Shown: one piece after another, positions 8,459 through 18,032 of the stretch | Layout of the letters: every line of letters begins with the position of its first letter | Position numbering within the stretch: position 1 is the first letter of the stretch | DNA from: an uncultured Christensenella sp. | Lineage (GTDB): Bacteria > Bacillota > Clostridia > Christensenellales > UBA3700 | Reading direction: 5' to 3' | DNA length: 41,870 nucleotides | Assembly (NCBI GenBank): GCA_949284695.1 | Contig: CASDWJ010000045.1 | Span: 1-41,870 of the forward strand | Program-made: the position numbers and the translations under genes | Notes under the pieces: model-generated | Told to the model about the DNA's origin: nothing | The model's input: the letters and a program-made list of their open reading frames with translations, nothing else | Databases searched by the model: none

Positions 8459-9528
8459 TTGTCGCCGTTGTCTCCCGTCTCGAGCACGTCGAGAATGCTC
8501 ATCTGTTTTACCGCGCTCTGCGGCACCTTGAGACCGAGGTGCTCGTAAGCGTCGGGCAGGACTATCCTGCCTCTCGGGGTGCGCGCGACGAACGTTATCT
8601 GCATAAGATACGGCTCGTAGACGTCCTCTATCGTGCCGCTGTCCTCTCCCACCGCCGCGCTTAGCGTATCGAGACCGACGGGACCGCCACCGAACTTATC
8701 GATCATCGTGGTCAGCAGTCTGCGGTCGACAGAGTCGAGACCGAGCTTGTCTATCTCCATTTTGCCGAGCGCGTGGTCTGCGACCTCGTATGTTATCACG
8801 CCTTCGCCCTTGACTTCGGCAAAGTCGCGTACGCGCTTGAGTATGCGGTTGGCAATACGCGGAGTGCCGCGGCTTCTCCTCGCTATCTCGATCGCGCCGT
8901 CGTCGGTCAGTTCTATGCCGAGAATGGACGCAGAGCGTCTGACGATCTGCGCGAGCTGCTCTGCGGTATACATTTCAAGCCTGCAATTTACGCCAAAGCG
9001 GTCGCGGAGCGGACCCGTAAGCATACCCGCCTTGGTCGTCGCGCCTATAAGCGTGAATTTGGGCAGAGGTATCCTGAGACTCTTTGCGGTGGGACCTTTG
9101 CCGACGATGAAGTCGAGCGCAAAGTCCTCCATTGCCGGATAAAGCACCTCCTCGACGTTTCGGTTGAGGCGGTGTATCTCGTCTATGAACAGCACGTCGC
9201 CCTCTCCGAGGTTGGTGAGTATTGCCGCGAGGTCAGCCGCCTTTTCTATCGCAGGACCGCTGGTTATCCTGATCTGGCTGCCCATCTCGTTGGCAATGAT
9301 ATGCGCGAGCGTGGTCTTGCCGAGACCGGGAGGACCGTAGAGAAGCACGTGGTCGAGCGCTTCTCCTCTCGCCACGGCGGCTTTGATATATATTTCGAGG
9401 TTTTCTTTGATCTTGTCCTGTCCGACGTAATCTTTCATCGTCTTGGGACGCAGTTTGTTTTCGTTGTCCGCGTCCGAAGCTATCGGCATGGACGACATGA
9501 ACCTCTCGTCTTCGTCGTCGAAATTCAT
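8455..9528 (-). CDS. ruvB: Holliday junction branch migration ATPase RuvB
   Basis: RuvB is the hexameric motor that, with RuvA, drives branch migration of Holliday junctions. The 357-residue protein has an acidic N-terminus, Walker A GPPGLGKT at 65-72, Walker B LFIDEIHR, a sensor region LIGATTKAG with the arginine-finger-type segment GPLRDRFG, and the C-terminal winged-helix domain ending [15 protein letters not shown]. Its ATG overlaps the ruvA stop codon (AGATGA), with TGAGGAG inside ruvA, so RuvA and RuvB are translationally coupled. Confidence 0.97.
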   Translation of the reverse strand: MNFDDEDERFMSSMPIASDADNENKLRPKTMKDYVGQDKIKENLEIYIKAAVARGEALDHVLLYGPPGLGKTTLAHIIANEMGSQIRITSGPAIEKAADLAAILTNLGEGDVLFIDEIHRLNRNVEEVLYPAMEDFALDFIVGKGPTAKSLRIPLPKFTLIGATTKAGMLTGPLRDRFGVNCRLEMYTAEQLAQIVRRSASILGIELTDDGAIEIARRSRGTPRIANRILKRVRDFAEVKGEGVITYEVADHALGKMEIDKLGLDSVDRRLLTTMIDKFGGGPVGLDTLSAAVGEDSGTIEDVYEPYLMQITFVARTPRGRIVLPDAYEHLGLKVPQSAVKQMSILDVLETGDNGDK

Positions 9529-10133
9529 CTGTCAAAACTCCTCAGCGCGAGCGTTATGATCTGCTCGAGCTTGTCCGTCTTTTTCATTGCCGCCGCCACG
9601 GCGGAATAAGCGTCTGTCTTGGAAATGCCGAGGGAGATCAGCGCCGCTATCGCGTCTGCCGCAACTCCTCCGCCCTGTTTTTCTTCGCTGAGCACGGGGA
9701 TATCCGTCGCCGCGCCGCTTGCCGCGACCGCGTCGCTCATCTGTTCTTTAAGCTCGAGGATTATGCGTTCCGCAGTCTTTTTGCCTATTCCTTTGACCTT
9801 GGATATCGTCGCCGCGTCGCCGCTGACAATAGCGACGGCAAGCATGCTTACGTCGGCAGACGAGAGTATCTGAAGCGCCATTTTGCCGCCGACTCCGCTG
9901 ACCGAAGTGAGCTTTCTGAACATATTCTTTTCTTCTTTGCTGTAAAAACCGAAAAGGCGCACGTCGTCCTGAGTGACGCTGAGCTCAGTATAAACCGTGC
10001 ACTCGAGCCCGATCTTGCCGAGCCTTATCAGCGCGTTGTTGGACACGAGCAGTTCGTAACCTACGCCGCCCGCCTGCACGACGAGTTTTCCCTCTTCGTA
10101 ATGAATGACTTTTCCCGTGATACAATAAAACAT
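9525..10133 (-). CDS. ruvA: Holliday junction DNA helicase subunit RuvA
   Basis: RuvA binds four-way junctions and loads RuvB. The 202-residue protein has the OB-fold start MFYCITGKV with [11 protein letters not shown], two helix-hairpin-helix motifs ([16 protein letters not shown] and [16 protein letters not shown]), an alanine-rich linker and a C-terminal RuvB-binding domain. The ATG at 10133 matches the family N-terminus; an open frame continues upstream but has no family similarity. No ribosome-binding sequence precedes this ATG; instead a consensus promoter ends seven bases before it, so the mRNA is probably leaderless. Confidence 0.95.
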   Translation of the reverse strand: MFYCITGKVIHYEEGKLVVQAGGVGYELLVSNNALIRLGKIGLECTVYTELSVTQDDVRLFGFYSKEEKNMFRKLTSVSGVGGKMALQILSSADVSMLAVAIVSGDAATISKVKGIGKKTAERIILELKEQMSDAVAASGAATDIPVLSEEKQGGGVAADAIAALISLGISKTDAYSAVAAAMKKTDKLEQIITLALRSFDR

Positions 10134-10140
10134 ATATTTT

Positions 10141-10169
10141 ATTATAAAGTATGCGCGCGCTTTTGACAA
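10141..10169 (-). promoter_or_regulatory. Consensus promoter placing the start of transcription at the ruvA ATG
   Basis: On the minus strand TTGTCA (10164-10169) and TATAAT (10141-10146) are 17 bases apart. Only seven bases separate the -10 box from the ruvA ATG, so transcription should begin at or within a base or two of the start codon. Confidence 0.85.
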
Positions 10170-10180
10170 CCTTTTGCGGC

Positions 10181-10206
10181 AAACAAAAACGCGGGATTTT
10201 CCCGCG
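10181..10206 (-). terminator. Terminator of the polA-coaE operon
   Basis: The minus strand forms CGCGGGA, a three-base loop and TCCCGCG, followed by TTTTTGTTT. It lies about 50 bases after the coaE stop and separates that operon from the ruvA promoter. Confidence 0.85.
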
Positions 10207-10258
10207 TCGGTCGCAACGTGCGCGTGCTCGCGGTAACGTGCCCGCCTGTCGCTGTCTG

Positions 10259-10822
10259 TCAGCCGAGTTCTTTGAGTTTTTTGTTGACCGCTTCCTGAAG
10301 CTCTCTCAGCGAGCCGTCGTTGACTATGACCGTATATCCCGCCTTTTTTCTGTCCTCGTCGCGCGGTTGCACCGCCATTATCCTTTCTACGCGCTCCGTG
10401 TCGCAATCGTCGCGTACGACCACTCTGCTGAGGCGCGTCTGTCTGTCGCCTACGATAAGCCAGACTTTGTCGAAATAGTCGGCAAGCAGACCGTTTTCAA
10501 AGACCTGTACTTCAACGAAAACGCGCTTTTTGCCTTCGCACTTCTTGTCGAGCTCTTTTTTGACGTACGGGTGCGCGAGCGCGTTGAGCCTGTCGAGTTT
10601 TTCTCTGTCGCCAAGGACCACCGCCGCGACCTTCCTGTTGTCGATAACGCCGTCTGTCAGCACGTCGCCGAACTCGTCGACGAGTTCCTGCCTGTAACGC
10701 GCGTTCTTCTTCACTTCACGGTATAAGGCATCGCAATCGACGACGTCTTCTCCCGCATTTCTTAACATGGAAAGCACGGTGCTCTTGCCGCTGCCCACGC
10801 CTCCTATAACTGCGATTTTCAT
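10259..10822 (-). CDS. coaE: Dephospho-CoA kinase
   Basis: CoaE phosphorylates the 3'-hydroxyl of dephospho-CoA with ATP, the last step of coenzyme A synthesis. The 187-residue protein has the P-loop GGVGSGKST (8-16), the substrate-binding aspartate region VVDCDALYREV, the HP motif in ALAHPYVKKEL, a VFVEVQVFENGL segment in place of the usual VPLLFE-type motif, and the lid region RVVVRDDCDTERVERIMAVQ. GGAGG precedes the ATG by six bases. It lies 34 bases after polA, a pairing frequent in Firmicutes. Confidence 0.94.
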   Translation of the reverse strand: MKIAVIGGVGSGKSTVLSMLRNAGEDVVDCDALYREVKKNARYRQELVDEFGDVLTDGVIDNRKVAAVVLGDREKLDRLNALAHPYVKKELDKKCEGKKRVFVEVQVFENGLLADYFDKVWLIVGDRQTRLSRVVVRDDCDTERVERIMAVQPRDEDRKKAGYTVIVNDGSLRELQEAVNKKLKELG

Positions 10823-10856
10823 TTATGCCTCCTTGCGCCGTCCGCGCCGCGGCTTG

Positions 10857-13397
10857 TCATTTTGCGTCCAGCCAGTTGTCTCCGCTGCCTACGTCTGCGA
10901 TCAGCGGCACAGCGAGCGTCGCGACGTTCTGCATGCAGTCTCTGAGCAGTTTTTCGACCTGTTCTCTCTCCCCGACGGGACAGTCGACGATGAGTTCGTC
11001 GTGCACCTGCATTATCAGTTTCGCTTTGAACCCGCGCTTGCCGAGCTCTGAACAGACGGCGATCATCGCGGCTTTGATTATGTCGCTCGCAGTACCCTGA
11101 AGCGGCATGTTCATCGCGACTCTTTCGCCGAACGCGCGGGTCGCGTATACCGAAGCCTGAAGTTCCGGGATATATCTTTTTCTGCCGTAAAGCGTCCTGA
11201 CGTAGCCGTTCGCCTTTGCGTAAGCGACGCAGTCCTGCATGAACTGTCTGACCTTGGGGTAGGTCTCGAAGTAGTTCTGCATATAACGTCTCGCCTGCGG
11301 CACGCTTATGCCGAGATCGGCGCTGAGGCCGTAGTCGCTTATGCCGTAAATTATGCCGAAATTGACGGCTTTTGCGCTCCTTCTCATGTCCTGCGTGACC
11401 TCGGAAAACGGCACTCCGAACAGCTTTGCCGCCGTCGAACGGTGAAAATCCTCGCCGTTGTTGAACGCCTCGATCATGCCTTCGTCGCCGCTCATGTGCG
11501 CCATTAGTCTCAACTCTATCTGCGAATAGTCGCCGCACACGAGGACGTTGCCGTCCGCGGGCACGAACATCTTGCGTATCCGCTTGCCGCTTTCTTTGCG
11601 TATTGGTATGTTCTGCAGATTGGGCTCGGTCGACGAGAGTCTGCCCGTAGAAGTCACCGCCTGTCTGAATACCGTGTGTATCCTGCCGTTCTTGTCGATA
11701 AGCGGGAGCATACCGTCGAGATATGTGGACTTGAGTTTGACAAGTTCTCTGTACTGAAGCAACGCGGGGATTATCGGATGATCGTTTTTTAGCGTCTCGA
11801 GCACTTCGACGTTGGTCGAATAACCCGTTTTCGTCTTTTTGCCGTGCTTTAGTCCGAGTTTCTCAAACAGTATTTTCGCAAGCTGCTGAGTCGAGTTGAT
11901 GTTGAAAGGCTCGCCGGCAAGCCTCGTAATCTCGTCGGCAAGTTTTTCCGTCTCGGCAGTCAGCTCTTTATTGAGTTCGTCAAGATAATCGCGGTCTACC
12001 CTGAAGCCTTCTTCTTCCATAGAGAAAAGCACGTCGACGAGAGGAAGTTCAAGCTGAGAATAGAGCTTTTCCTGCTCCTTTTCTTTCATCTCTGCGTCGA
12101 GTATGCCGTCGAGCGCGATCAGAGCCGCCGCGCCGTCGTCGCCGTTTATCCCGTATGCCGAAGCGAGGGAGGCGAGAGTCTTGTAGTTGCGGTTGCTGTC
12201 GCAGAGATAACCCTTGAGCAGAACGTCGTCGCAAACGCCCGCAAGCTCTATCCCGTAAGGCGCGAACAGATGCATGTAGGTCTTTTTGTCAAAGCATATC
12301 TTGCGCACGTCGGCGTTTTCAAGCACTCCCTTGACCGCGCGCAGAAATTCGTTGTAATCTATCCCCTCTCCGAGAAGGTTTTCGGCGATGACGACTTCGT
12401 ATGTCGAGCCGCTGCCGCCTATGAATATCCTCGACGACAGGTCGAACGCGAACACTCCGCTCTTTTCAGCTTCTCCGATCGCTTTGAGGAGCGCCTGAGA
12501 GTCCTCTATCCTGACCGCTTCGGCGACGGTCGCGGTATGCGCGGCTTCGCCTCTGTAAGTCAGCCTGTCCGCCGTCTTTCCGAACTCGAATTCAAGCAGT
12601 ATCTCTCTGACTTCGGGGTCGTATTCTCCCGAAAACGGCTTGGCTTCGGGCACGACGTCTATCGGGCAGTCGCGGTCTATCGTCGCGAGTTTATACGAAA
12701 GATAGGCGCTTTCTCTGCCCTCGGTCAGCTTTCTGTTGAGCGCGCCTTTTGTCTCGTCGAGATGCTCGTAAACGCCGTCGAGAGTGCCGTACTGCGCGAG
12801 AAGTTTCGTCGCCGTTCCCTCTCCCACGCCCGCAACTCCCGGGATATTGTCCGAACTGTCGCCCATCAGCGCTTTGAGGTCGATTATCTGCGACGGCGTG
12901 AAGCCGTCCTCCCTGAGGCGCGCCTCGTCGTATTCGACTATCTCCGAAATGCCCTTTTTCGTCATCAGCACGGTCGTCTTGCCGTCTATCAGCTGGAGGC
13001 TGTCGCGGTCTCCCGTCACGATGTAAGTCCTGCATGCGCTCCTCTTTGACAAAGTGCCGAGCACGTCGTCCGCCTCGTAGCCGTCGATCTCGGCTATCTG
13101 CACGTCCATAGCGCGCAACAGTCTCTTGAGCGGCTCGAGCTGACTTGCGAGTTCTTCGGGCATGGGCTTTCTCGTCGCCTTGTACCCGTCGTACATCTTT
13201 TTCCTGAAAGTGGGAGCCTTGCGGTCGAACGCGGCGACGACGTAATCGGGTTTGTAATTTTCCACGAGCTTGAGGAACATATTGACAAAACCGAAAATCG
13301 CGCCCGTCTGCTGACCCTTTCTGTTGGTCAGCGGAGGCAAAGCGTAAAACGCTCTGTTGATCAGTGAATTGGAATCGAGTAAAATCAAAGTCTGCAT
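10857..13397 (-). CDS. polA: DNA polymerase I
   Basis: PolA fills gaps and removes RNA primers. The 846-residue protein has an N-terminal 5'-3' exonuclease (to about 290, with YEADDVLGTLS and SSDNIPGVAGVG), a middle domain, and a family A polymerase with motif A DYSQIELRLMAHMSG, motif B RRSAKAVNFGIIYG and motif C QVHDELIV. The proofreading domain is degenerate: the DxE exonuclease motif reads FAFDLSSR, so the essential glutamate is missing, as in many Gram-positive PolA enzymes. The start at 13397 (MQTLILLDSNSL) matches the family; an in-frame upstream extension does not. A TATAAT box lies at 13443-13448 without a well-spaced -35 box. The ribosome site (AGGGTAG) is weak. Confidence 0.96.
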   Translation of the reverse strand: MQTLILLDSNSLINRAFYALPPLTNRKGQQTGAIFGFVNMFLKLVENYKPDYVVAAFDRKAPTFRKKMYDGYKATRKPMPEELASQLEPLKRLLRAMDVQIAEIDGYEADDVLGTLSKRSACRTYIVTGDRDSLQLIDGKTTVLMTKKGISEIVEYDEARLREDGFTPSQIIDLKALMGDSSDNIPGVAGVGEGTATKLLAQYGTLDGVYEHLDETKGALNRKLTEGRESAYLSYKLATIDRDCPIDVVPEAKPFSGEYDPEVREILLEFEFGKTADRLTYRGEAAHTATVAEAVRIEDSQALLKAIGEAEKSGVFAFDLSSRIFIGGSGSTYEVVIAENLLGEGIDYNEFLRAVKGVLENADVRKICFDKKTYMHLFAPYGIELAGVCDDVLLKGYLCDSNRNYKTLASLASAYGINGDDGAAALIALDGILDAEMKEKEQEKLYSQLELPLVDVLFSMEEEGFRVDRDYLDELNKELTAETEKLADEITRLAGEPFNINSTQQLAKILFEKLGLKHGKKTKTGYSTNVEVLETLKNDHPIIPALLQYRELVKLKSTYLDGMLPLIDKNGRIHTVFRQAVTSTGRLSSTEPNLQNIPIRKESGKRIRKMFVPADGNVLVCGDYSQIELRLMAHMSGDEGMIEAFNNGEDFHRSTAAKLFGVPFSEVTQDMRRSAKAVNFGIIYGISDYGLSADLGISVPQARRYMQNYFETYPKVRQFMQDCVAYAKANGYVRTLYGRKRYIPELQASVYATRAFGERVAMNMPLQGTASDIIKAAMIAVCSELGKRGFKAKLIMQVHDELIVDCPVGEREQVEKLLRDCMQNVATLAVPLIADVGSGDNWLDAK

Positions 13398-13655
13398 AAA
13401 GTCTACCCTGCAATTTCTTTTTGCCGCGCGTCGCCCGTCAATATTATAGTACAACCGCGGCGCGCGTATGTAAATGCCCCCGCGGCGTTTAAAGCGCCTT
13501 TTTTACAAACAATTTACCGTGCGGCAGGATATCGGCTTGCGTACTGATTATTGACGGCGCGCGCATAAGTATAAACGCGCGCAAAAAGTAAAAAATCTTA
13601 TTTGCCTTTGCAACGGTATTATACAATAAAATTGCTTTATTGTCTATATTTTCGT

Positions 13656-13684
13656 TTGACTTTGACGGCATATTTTGTTATATA
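13656..13684 (+). promoter_or_regulatory. Promoter of the Na/Pi cotransporter gene
   Basis: TTGACT (13656-13661) and TATATA (13679-13684) are separated by 17 bases. The expected start near 13691 gives a leader of about 85 bases. Confidence 0.6.
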
Positions 13685-13702
13685 TGGTAATGGTGACAAC
13701 TG

Positions 13703-13767
13703 CGGGAGAAGTCTTTCCCGCCATTCCGCTCTCGCGGAGATTTTACAGCGTGCGGGCTTTGCCGCAC
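13703..13767 (+). promoter_or_regulatory. Two hairpins in the transporter mRNA leader
   Basis: GCGGGA pairs with TCCCGC within 13703-13722, and GTGCGG pairs with CCGCAC within 13750-13767. The second stem ends eight bases before the start codon, next to the only ribosome-site candidate (GGGAA). The stems are visible; a regulatory role is inferred. They match no riboswitch class that I recognise. Confidence 0.4.
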
Positions 13768-13775
13768 ACGGGAAA

Positions 13776-15449
13776 ATGGAAGTTTTTGAGACAATTCTTA
13801 CACTTTTGGGCGGGCTTGGAGTATTTTTGATCGCGCTGAAAATAATGAGCGAAAATCTCGAGTCCGTCGCAGGCAACCGACTGAGGTCGGTATTCAACAG
13901 GATCAGCAGCAACAGATTTGCGGGCATCGCCGTAGGTACCGGCGTGACGATGGTCATTCAGAGTTCTTCGGCAACGACGGTCATGGTCGTAGGCTTCGTC
14001 AACGCAGGCGTTATGACGCTTGCGCAAGCGACTTCGATAATCATGGGCGCCAACATAGGCACGACGATCACCGCGCAGATAGGCGCTCTGCAATCCCTGC
14101 CTATCACCGCGTTCTTCGCCGCTCTTGCCTGCGTCGGCGCATTCATGCAGATGTCCAAGCACGACAAGGTCAATCTCTGGGGCTGCATTCTTGGCAGTAT
14201 AGGTATGATTTTCGTCGGATTGGAGGTAATGAGCGGATCGATGAAAAGTTTCAGCGGTTCGCCCGTGATAGAAAAGGTCATGTCGACGATAAGCAACCCC
14301 GTGCTTCTTCTGCTGATAGGTCTCACGATCACGGCGATCGTGCAAAGCTCGTCCGCGACTACGATAATCCTTATTACCATGGCGGGCGCGGGACTCATGA
14401 CTCTCAAGAACGCGATATTCATCACGCTGGGTATCAACATCGGCACCTGCGTGACCGCGATGTTCGCCTCTATCGGCGCGTCTCCCAACGGTAAACGCGC
14501 GTCGTTCATCCACCTTATGTTCAACTGCATAGGTTCGTTGCTGTTCTTCATACTCGCGTTTGTCCTTCCCATAGACAAATGGCTGCAGGCGGCTTTCCCG
14601 GAGATAGAGACGCAGATAGCTATGTTCCACACGATATTCAACGTGACGACCACGATACTTCTCGTACCGTTCATCAAACAGCTTACACAGCTCGCCTGCC
14701 TCGTAATTCGCGACAAAAAACCCGCTCCAAACGAGGACGGTTTCGTAGAGGACAAGTTTCAGTACGTCGACGAACGCCTGCTCGCGACCCCGACGATCGC
14801 GCTTGCGCAGGTACGCAAAGAGATACTGCTGATGGCGAGTATAGCGAAAAAGAACTTCGACACTTCGGTTTATGCGATCACGATAAATTCGCTCGACAAA
14901 ATGCCCAAATTCGAGGCGCGCGAAAGACACCTCAACTTCCTCAACAAAGAGCTTACCAACTACCTCACCAAGGTCTCGTCTTCGCCGATATCCAAACAGA
15001 CGGAGCGCGAACTCAGCTCTTATTATCACGTCATTTCCGACCTCGAGCGCGTGGGCGACTACTCTGAGAATATAATGGAATACACGGAAAAACTCGTCAA
15101 AGCCAACGTGACTTTCTCAGAAGCCGCCAAGGTCGAACTCGCCGAGATGAAAAGCGCGATCGACAAACTCTACGACGTGGTAATGACGGGCTATATCAAC
15201 AAAGACGTCTCTCAGAAAGAGGACATGGAAACAATAGAGGACAGCGTCGACGAATACAAAGCATCTCTCGACCGCTCGCATATAATCAGACTGCGCGATA
15301 ACCTCTGCTCGCCCGACGCGGGCGCGGTATGGCTCAACCTTATCAACGATATGGAAAGGGTCGCCGACCACTTCCGCAACGTCTACAACAGCATGAGCTA
15401 TTACGTAGAGCCGCCTACAAAGGTCAAGGCGAGCGTTGCCAAAGCCTGA
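13776..15449 (+). CDS. Na+/phosphate cotransporter family protein with PhoU domain
   Basis: This family moves inorganic phosphate, probably with sodium, across the cytoplasmic membrane. The 557-residue protein starts at MEVFETILTLLGGLGVF. It contains two inverted Na_Pi_cotrans repeats, each with the signature QSSSATT (in VIQSSSATTVMVVG and AIVQSSSATTIILI), eight or so membrane segments up to about residue 315, and a C-terminal helical PhoU-like domain (about 345-545, including SYYHVISDLERVGDYSENI and NDMERVADHFRNVYN). An upstream in-frame extension of 58 codons lacks these features and is rejected as the start. A terminator follows directly. The partner system and true substrate in this organism are not known. 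Confidence 0.92.
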   Translation: MEVFETILTLLGGLGVFLIALKIMSENLESVAGNRLRSVFNRISSNRFAGIAVGTGVTMVIQSSSATTVMVVGFVNAGVMTLAQATSIIMGANIGTTITAQIGALQSLPITAFFAALACVGAFMQMSKHDKVNLWGCILGSIGMIFVGLEVMSGSMKSFSGSPVIEKVMSTISNPVLLLLIGLTITAIVQSSSATTIILITMAGAGLMTLKNAIFITLGINIGTCVTAMFASIGASPNGKRASFIHLMFNCIGSLLFFILAFVLPIDKWLQAAFPEIETQIAMFHTIFNVTTTILLVPFIKQLTQLACLVIRDKKPAPNEDGFVEDKFQYVDERLLATPTIALAQVRKEILLMASIAKKNFDTSVYAITINSLDKMPKFEARERHLNFLNKELTNYLTKVSSSPISKQTERELSSYYHVISDLERVGDYSENIMEYTEKLVKANVTFSEAAKVELAEMKSAIDKLYDVVMTGYINKDVSQKEDMETIEDSVDEYKASLDRSHIIRLRDNLCSPDAGAVWLNLINDMERVADHFRNVYNSMSYYVEPPTKVKASVAKA

Positions 15450-15458
15450 AACAATCGC

Positions 15459-15486
15459 ATCCCCGGCGCTTTGTCGGGGATTTTTT
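15459..15486 (+). terminator. Terminator of the Na/Pi cotransporter gene
   Basis: ATCCCCG and CGGGGAT form a 7-bp stem around a GCGCTTTGT loop, followed by TTTTTT, ten bases after the stop codon. Confidence 0.85.
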
Positions 15487-15512
15487 ATACTCTATAAAAA
15501 GATTTACTACGT

Positions 15513-15544
15513 AAAAAAAGAGCGACCCGCACTCGCAGGTCGCT
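15513..15544 (-). terminator. Terminator of the topoisomerase operon
   Basis: The minus strand forms AGCGACC, a ten-base loop and GGTCGCT, followed by CTTTTTTT. It lies just beyond the subunit A stop codon and back to back with the transporter terminator. Confidence 0.85.
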
Positions 15545-15562
15545 TGCTTATTGCGATAAATA

Positions 15563-18013
15563 TCAGATGTTGTGGCGCTTGCTGTCGGCGATAACCATGC
15601 TCAGATTGCTTCCGCCTTTTTTGCACGCCTCTTTGAGCACGTTCTTGCCCTTGTTGGTGCGGTCGGTGATCTCGATGTCCTCTGTATTGACGGCAAGGCA
15701 CTCCCCGTCCACGAGTTGCAGTGCGAAGTCGTACGGCATCGTCACGACGTCTACGAACACGATATTGCCCGTCTTCTTCGCGTCGTTTATGGTCACGCCC
15801 TTGCGGTAACGCTTCATGGGTTCTATCGCCGAAAGTACGACGCGCTTTGCAAAGCCGGAATCGGTCACAAGCACGATCTCGCCTTCGCAGTCGTGCTGAG
15901 CGGCGAACAGCACTTCGTCGCCGTCGGCAAGCTGTATGCCCTTGACTCCGCTCGCCTTTTTGCCCTGACACGGTATGTCGGCTTCTGCGTTGAGCACCAT
16001 TCCGTCCTTGGTGACGAAAAGTATGTATTCCGCATTCGGATCGACGACCTCGACGCTTATCAGCTCGTCGCCCTCCCTGAGCACGATAGACGGCGACACG
16101 GTCTTTTTGTCGAGAGAATATTCCTTGGCTTCCGTCTTTTTGACCATGCCCTGTTTCGTGTAAAAATACAGCTCTTTGCCTTCGAGTTCTGCGGGAGTAA
16201 ATACAGCGATCGCTCTTTCGTCGCTGTCGGCGCGGGCTATCTTGCCAATTGCCGTACCGCGAGACTTCCACTTGTCCTCGCCGAGCTGATCTATGTCGAA
16301 CACGACCGCGTTGCCCTTCTGCGTAAACGCAACGACGTTGTAGTCGTTGGTGCAGTCCATGACCTTTCTGACGAGATCGGTCGCGCCGCAGTTGACTATG
16401 CTCTTCTGCGCCATCGAATAAGACTTGGGCGCCATGAACTTGAGGTTGCCCGCCTGAGTGAGTATGAGTTTGCCCGAGCGTTCTATCTTTGCGTTTACGT
16501 CCACCGTGGTCACTACCGCGTTGTCGGGAGAGACTATCGCGGTGCGGCGCTTGTCGGCGTACTTCTTCTTTATTTCGAGTATCTCCTTGCGGACGATCGC
16601 AAGCTGTCTGCGTTTGGAAGAAAGTATCTGATCGAGTTCTGCGATCTTTTCCTGCAGTTCCGCGATCTCCGCTTCGAGCTTTTTCGCGTCGACGCGCTTG
16701 AGATTTTTCAGCTTCATCTCGAGGATGGCTACCGCCTGTCTTTCGGTCAGGTTGAATTCTTCTTTTATCTGCTCTTTGGCTTGCTGATCCGTATCGGCGT
16801 TGAGTATGATGTCGACGACGCGACGTATATTGTTGACGGCGATCAGCTTGCCTTGCTGGATATGCTCCTGCTTGCGCGCGACGGATACGTCGAACTGGCT
16901 CCTCTTGTATATGACCTGCCTCTGGAACTCGACGTAATGCGCGATGATCTCGAGAAGTCCCATCTGCCTCGGCTTACCGCCCGCTATCGCGACCATATTA
17001 ACGCCGAAAGAACATTCGAGATTTGTAAATTTGAACAGAGTCGCAAGCGCCTTTTCTGCGTTGGTGTCCTTGCGCAGTCTTATCACGGCGCGGTTGCCGC
17101 TCCTGTCCGACTCGTCGGTTATCTCCTGTATGAAATTGAAACGGTCCTTTCTCTCCTCTCTCAGCTGATTGATCTTGGTCAGGAGCATCGCCTTGTTGAT
17201 CTGATAGGGAAACTCCGTGATGACGATGAGGTCTCTGTCGCCGTCCTTTTCTATGAACGCGTTAGCCCTCATCAGTATCTTGCCTTTGCCCGTCTCGTAA
17301 GCCTCTCTTATCCCCTCGTTGGCAATGATTATGCCTCCCGTCGGGAAGTCGGGCGCGGGTATGTATTTCATCATCTCGTCGAGAGTTATGCGGCTGTTGT
17401 CGATGTATGCGACAATGCCGTTGACCACTTCTCCGAGGTTGTGCGGCGGTATGTTGGTCGCAAGTCCGACCGCAATGCCCGTCGTGCCGTTGACGAGAAG
17501 ATTGGGAAATCTGCAGGGAAGCACATCCGGCTCCTGCAGACTGTCGTCGAAGTTGAGCGAGAACGAGACCGTCTCTTTGTCGAGATCACGAAGCATTTCC
17601 ATAGCTATCGGCGCGAGCCTCGCCTCGGTATAACGCATTGCCGCCGCGCCGTCGCCGTCCACGCTGCCGAAGTTGCCGTGACCGTCCACGAGCATCATGC
17701 GCGTGTTGAACGGCTGTGCGAGCCTTACCATTGCCTCGTATACGCTGCTGTCGCCGTGCGGGTGGTATTTGCCGAGACATTCGCCGACGATTCTCGCCGA
17801 CTTCTTGTGCGGCTTGTCGGGCGTAGTGCCCAGTTCGCTCATCGAATAGAGTATGCGCCTCTGCACGGGTTTGAGACCGTCCTCCACTCTCGGGAGCGCA
17901 CGGTCGAGTATAACGTGTTCAGAATACTGCATCATCGACTGATGCATTATGTCCACAAGGTCGCTGTCAAGTATTACTGTCTTGTCTTCTATCGGTTTTC
18001 TCTTTTTTGCCAT
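15563..18013 (-). CDS. parC: Type II DNA topoisomerase subunit A (ParC-like, GyrA/ParC family)
   Basis: This is the DNA-cleaving subunit of a type IIA topoisomerase. The 816-residue protein has [19 protein letters not shown], the region [17 protein letters not shown] (Ser89 and Glu93 at the quinolone positions, susceptible-type), the catalytic Tyr128 in [10 protein letters not shown], a coiled-coil tower and a six-bladed C-terminal domain. True gyrases carry a GyrA box QRRGGKG in the last blades; the matching segment here is MKRYRKG. The start segment [10 protein letters not shown] and FDDSLQEP also resemble ParC rather than GyrA (VRDGLKPVH). I therefore favour a topoisomerase IV-type second enzyme, with gyrase expected elsewhere. 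It lies 19 bases after the subunit B gene. Confidence 0.82.
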   Translation of the reverse strand: MAKKRKPIEDKTVILDSDLVDIMHQSMMQYSEHVILDRALPRVEDGLKPVQRRILYSMSELGTTPDKPHKKSARIVGECLGKYHPHGDSSVYEAMVRLAQPFNTRMMLVDGHGNFGSVDGDGAAAMRYTEARLAPIAMEMLRDLDKETVSFSLNFDDSLQEPDVLPCRFPNLLVNGTTGIAVGLATNIPPHNLGEVVNGIVAYIDNSRITLDEMMKYIPAPDFPTGGIIIANEGIREAYETGKGKILMRANAFIEKDGDRDLIVITEFPYQINKAMLLTKINQLREERKDRFNFIQEITDESDRSGNRAVIRLRKDTNAEKALATLFKFTNLECSFGVNMVAIAGGKPRQMGLLEIIAHYVEFQRQVIYKRSQFDVSVARKQEHIQQGKLIAVNNIRRVVDIILNADTDQQAKEQIKEEFNLTERQAVAILEMKLKNLKRVDAKKLEAEIAELQEKIAELDQILSSKRRQLAIVRKEILEIKKKYADKRRTAIVSPDNAVVTTVDVNAKIERSGKLILTQAGNLKFMAPKSYSMAQKSIVNCGATDLVRKVMDCTNDYNVVAFTQKGNAVVFDIDQLGEDKWKSRGTAIGKIARADSDERAIAVFTPAELEGKELYFYTKQGMVKKTEAKEYSLDKKTVSPSIVLREGDELISVEVVDPNAEYILFVTKDGMVLNAEADIPCQGKKASGVKGIQLADGDEVLFAAQHDCEGEIVLVTDSGFAKRVVLSAIEPMKRYRKGVTINDAKKTGNIVFVDVVTMPYDFALQLVDGECLAVNTEDIEITDRTNKGKNVLKEACKKGGSNLSMVIADSKRHNI

Positions 18014-18032
18014 ATCACACTATCCCCTCTCG

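Larger units (their letters stand above)
13398..13775. other. 378-base divergent region between polA and the phosphate transporter
   Basis: It holds the polA -10 box (13443-13448), the transporter promoter (13656-13684) and the transporter's structured leader. A plus-strand hairpin GGCG-N7-CGCC with TTTTTT (about 13487-13507) looks like a terminator, but no plus-strand gene precedes it. An inverted repeat GCGCGC-N12-GCGCGC (13559-13582) has no T-tract. A 60-codon minus-strand frame (13489-13671) has no ribosome site or similarity I recognise. Confidence 0.5.

Noticed and set aside
13489-13671. 60-codon minus-strand gene between polA and the phosphate transporter
   Set aside because: A TATAAT is nearby, but there is no ribosome site and no family resemblance, and the frame crosses hairpins.
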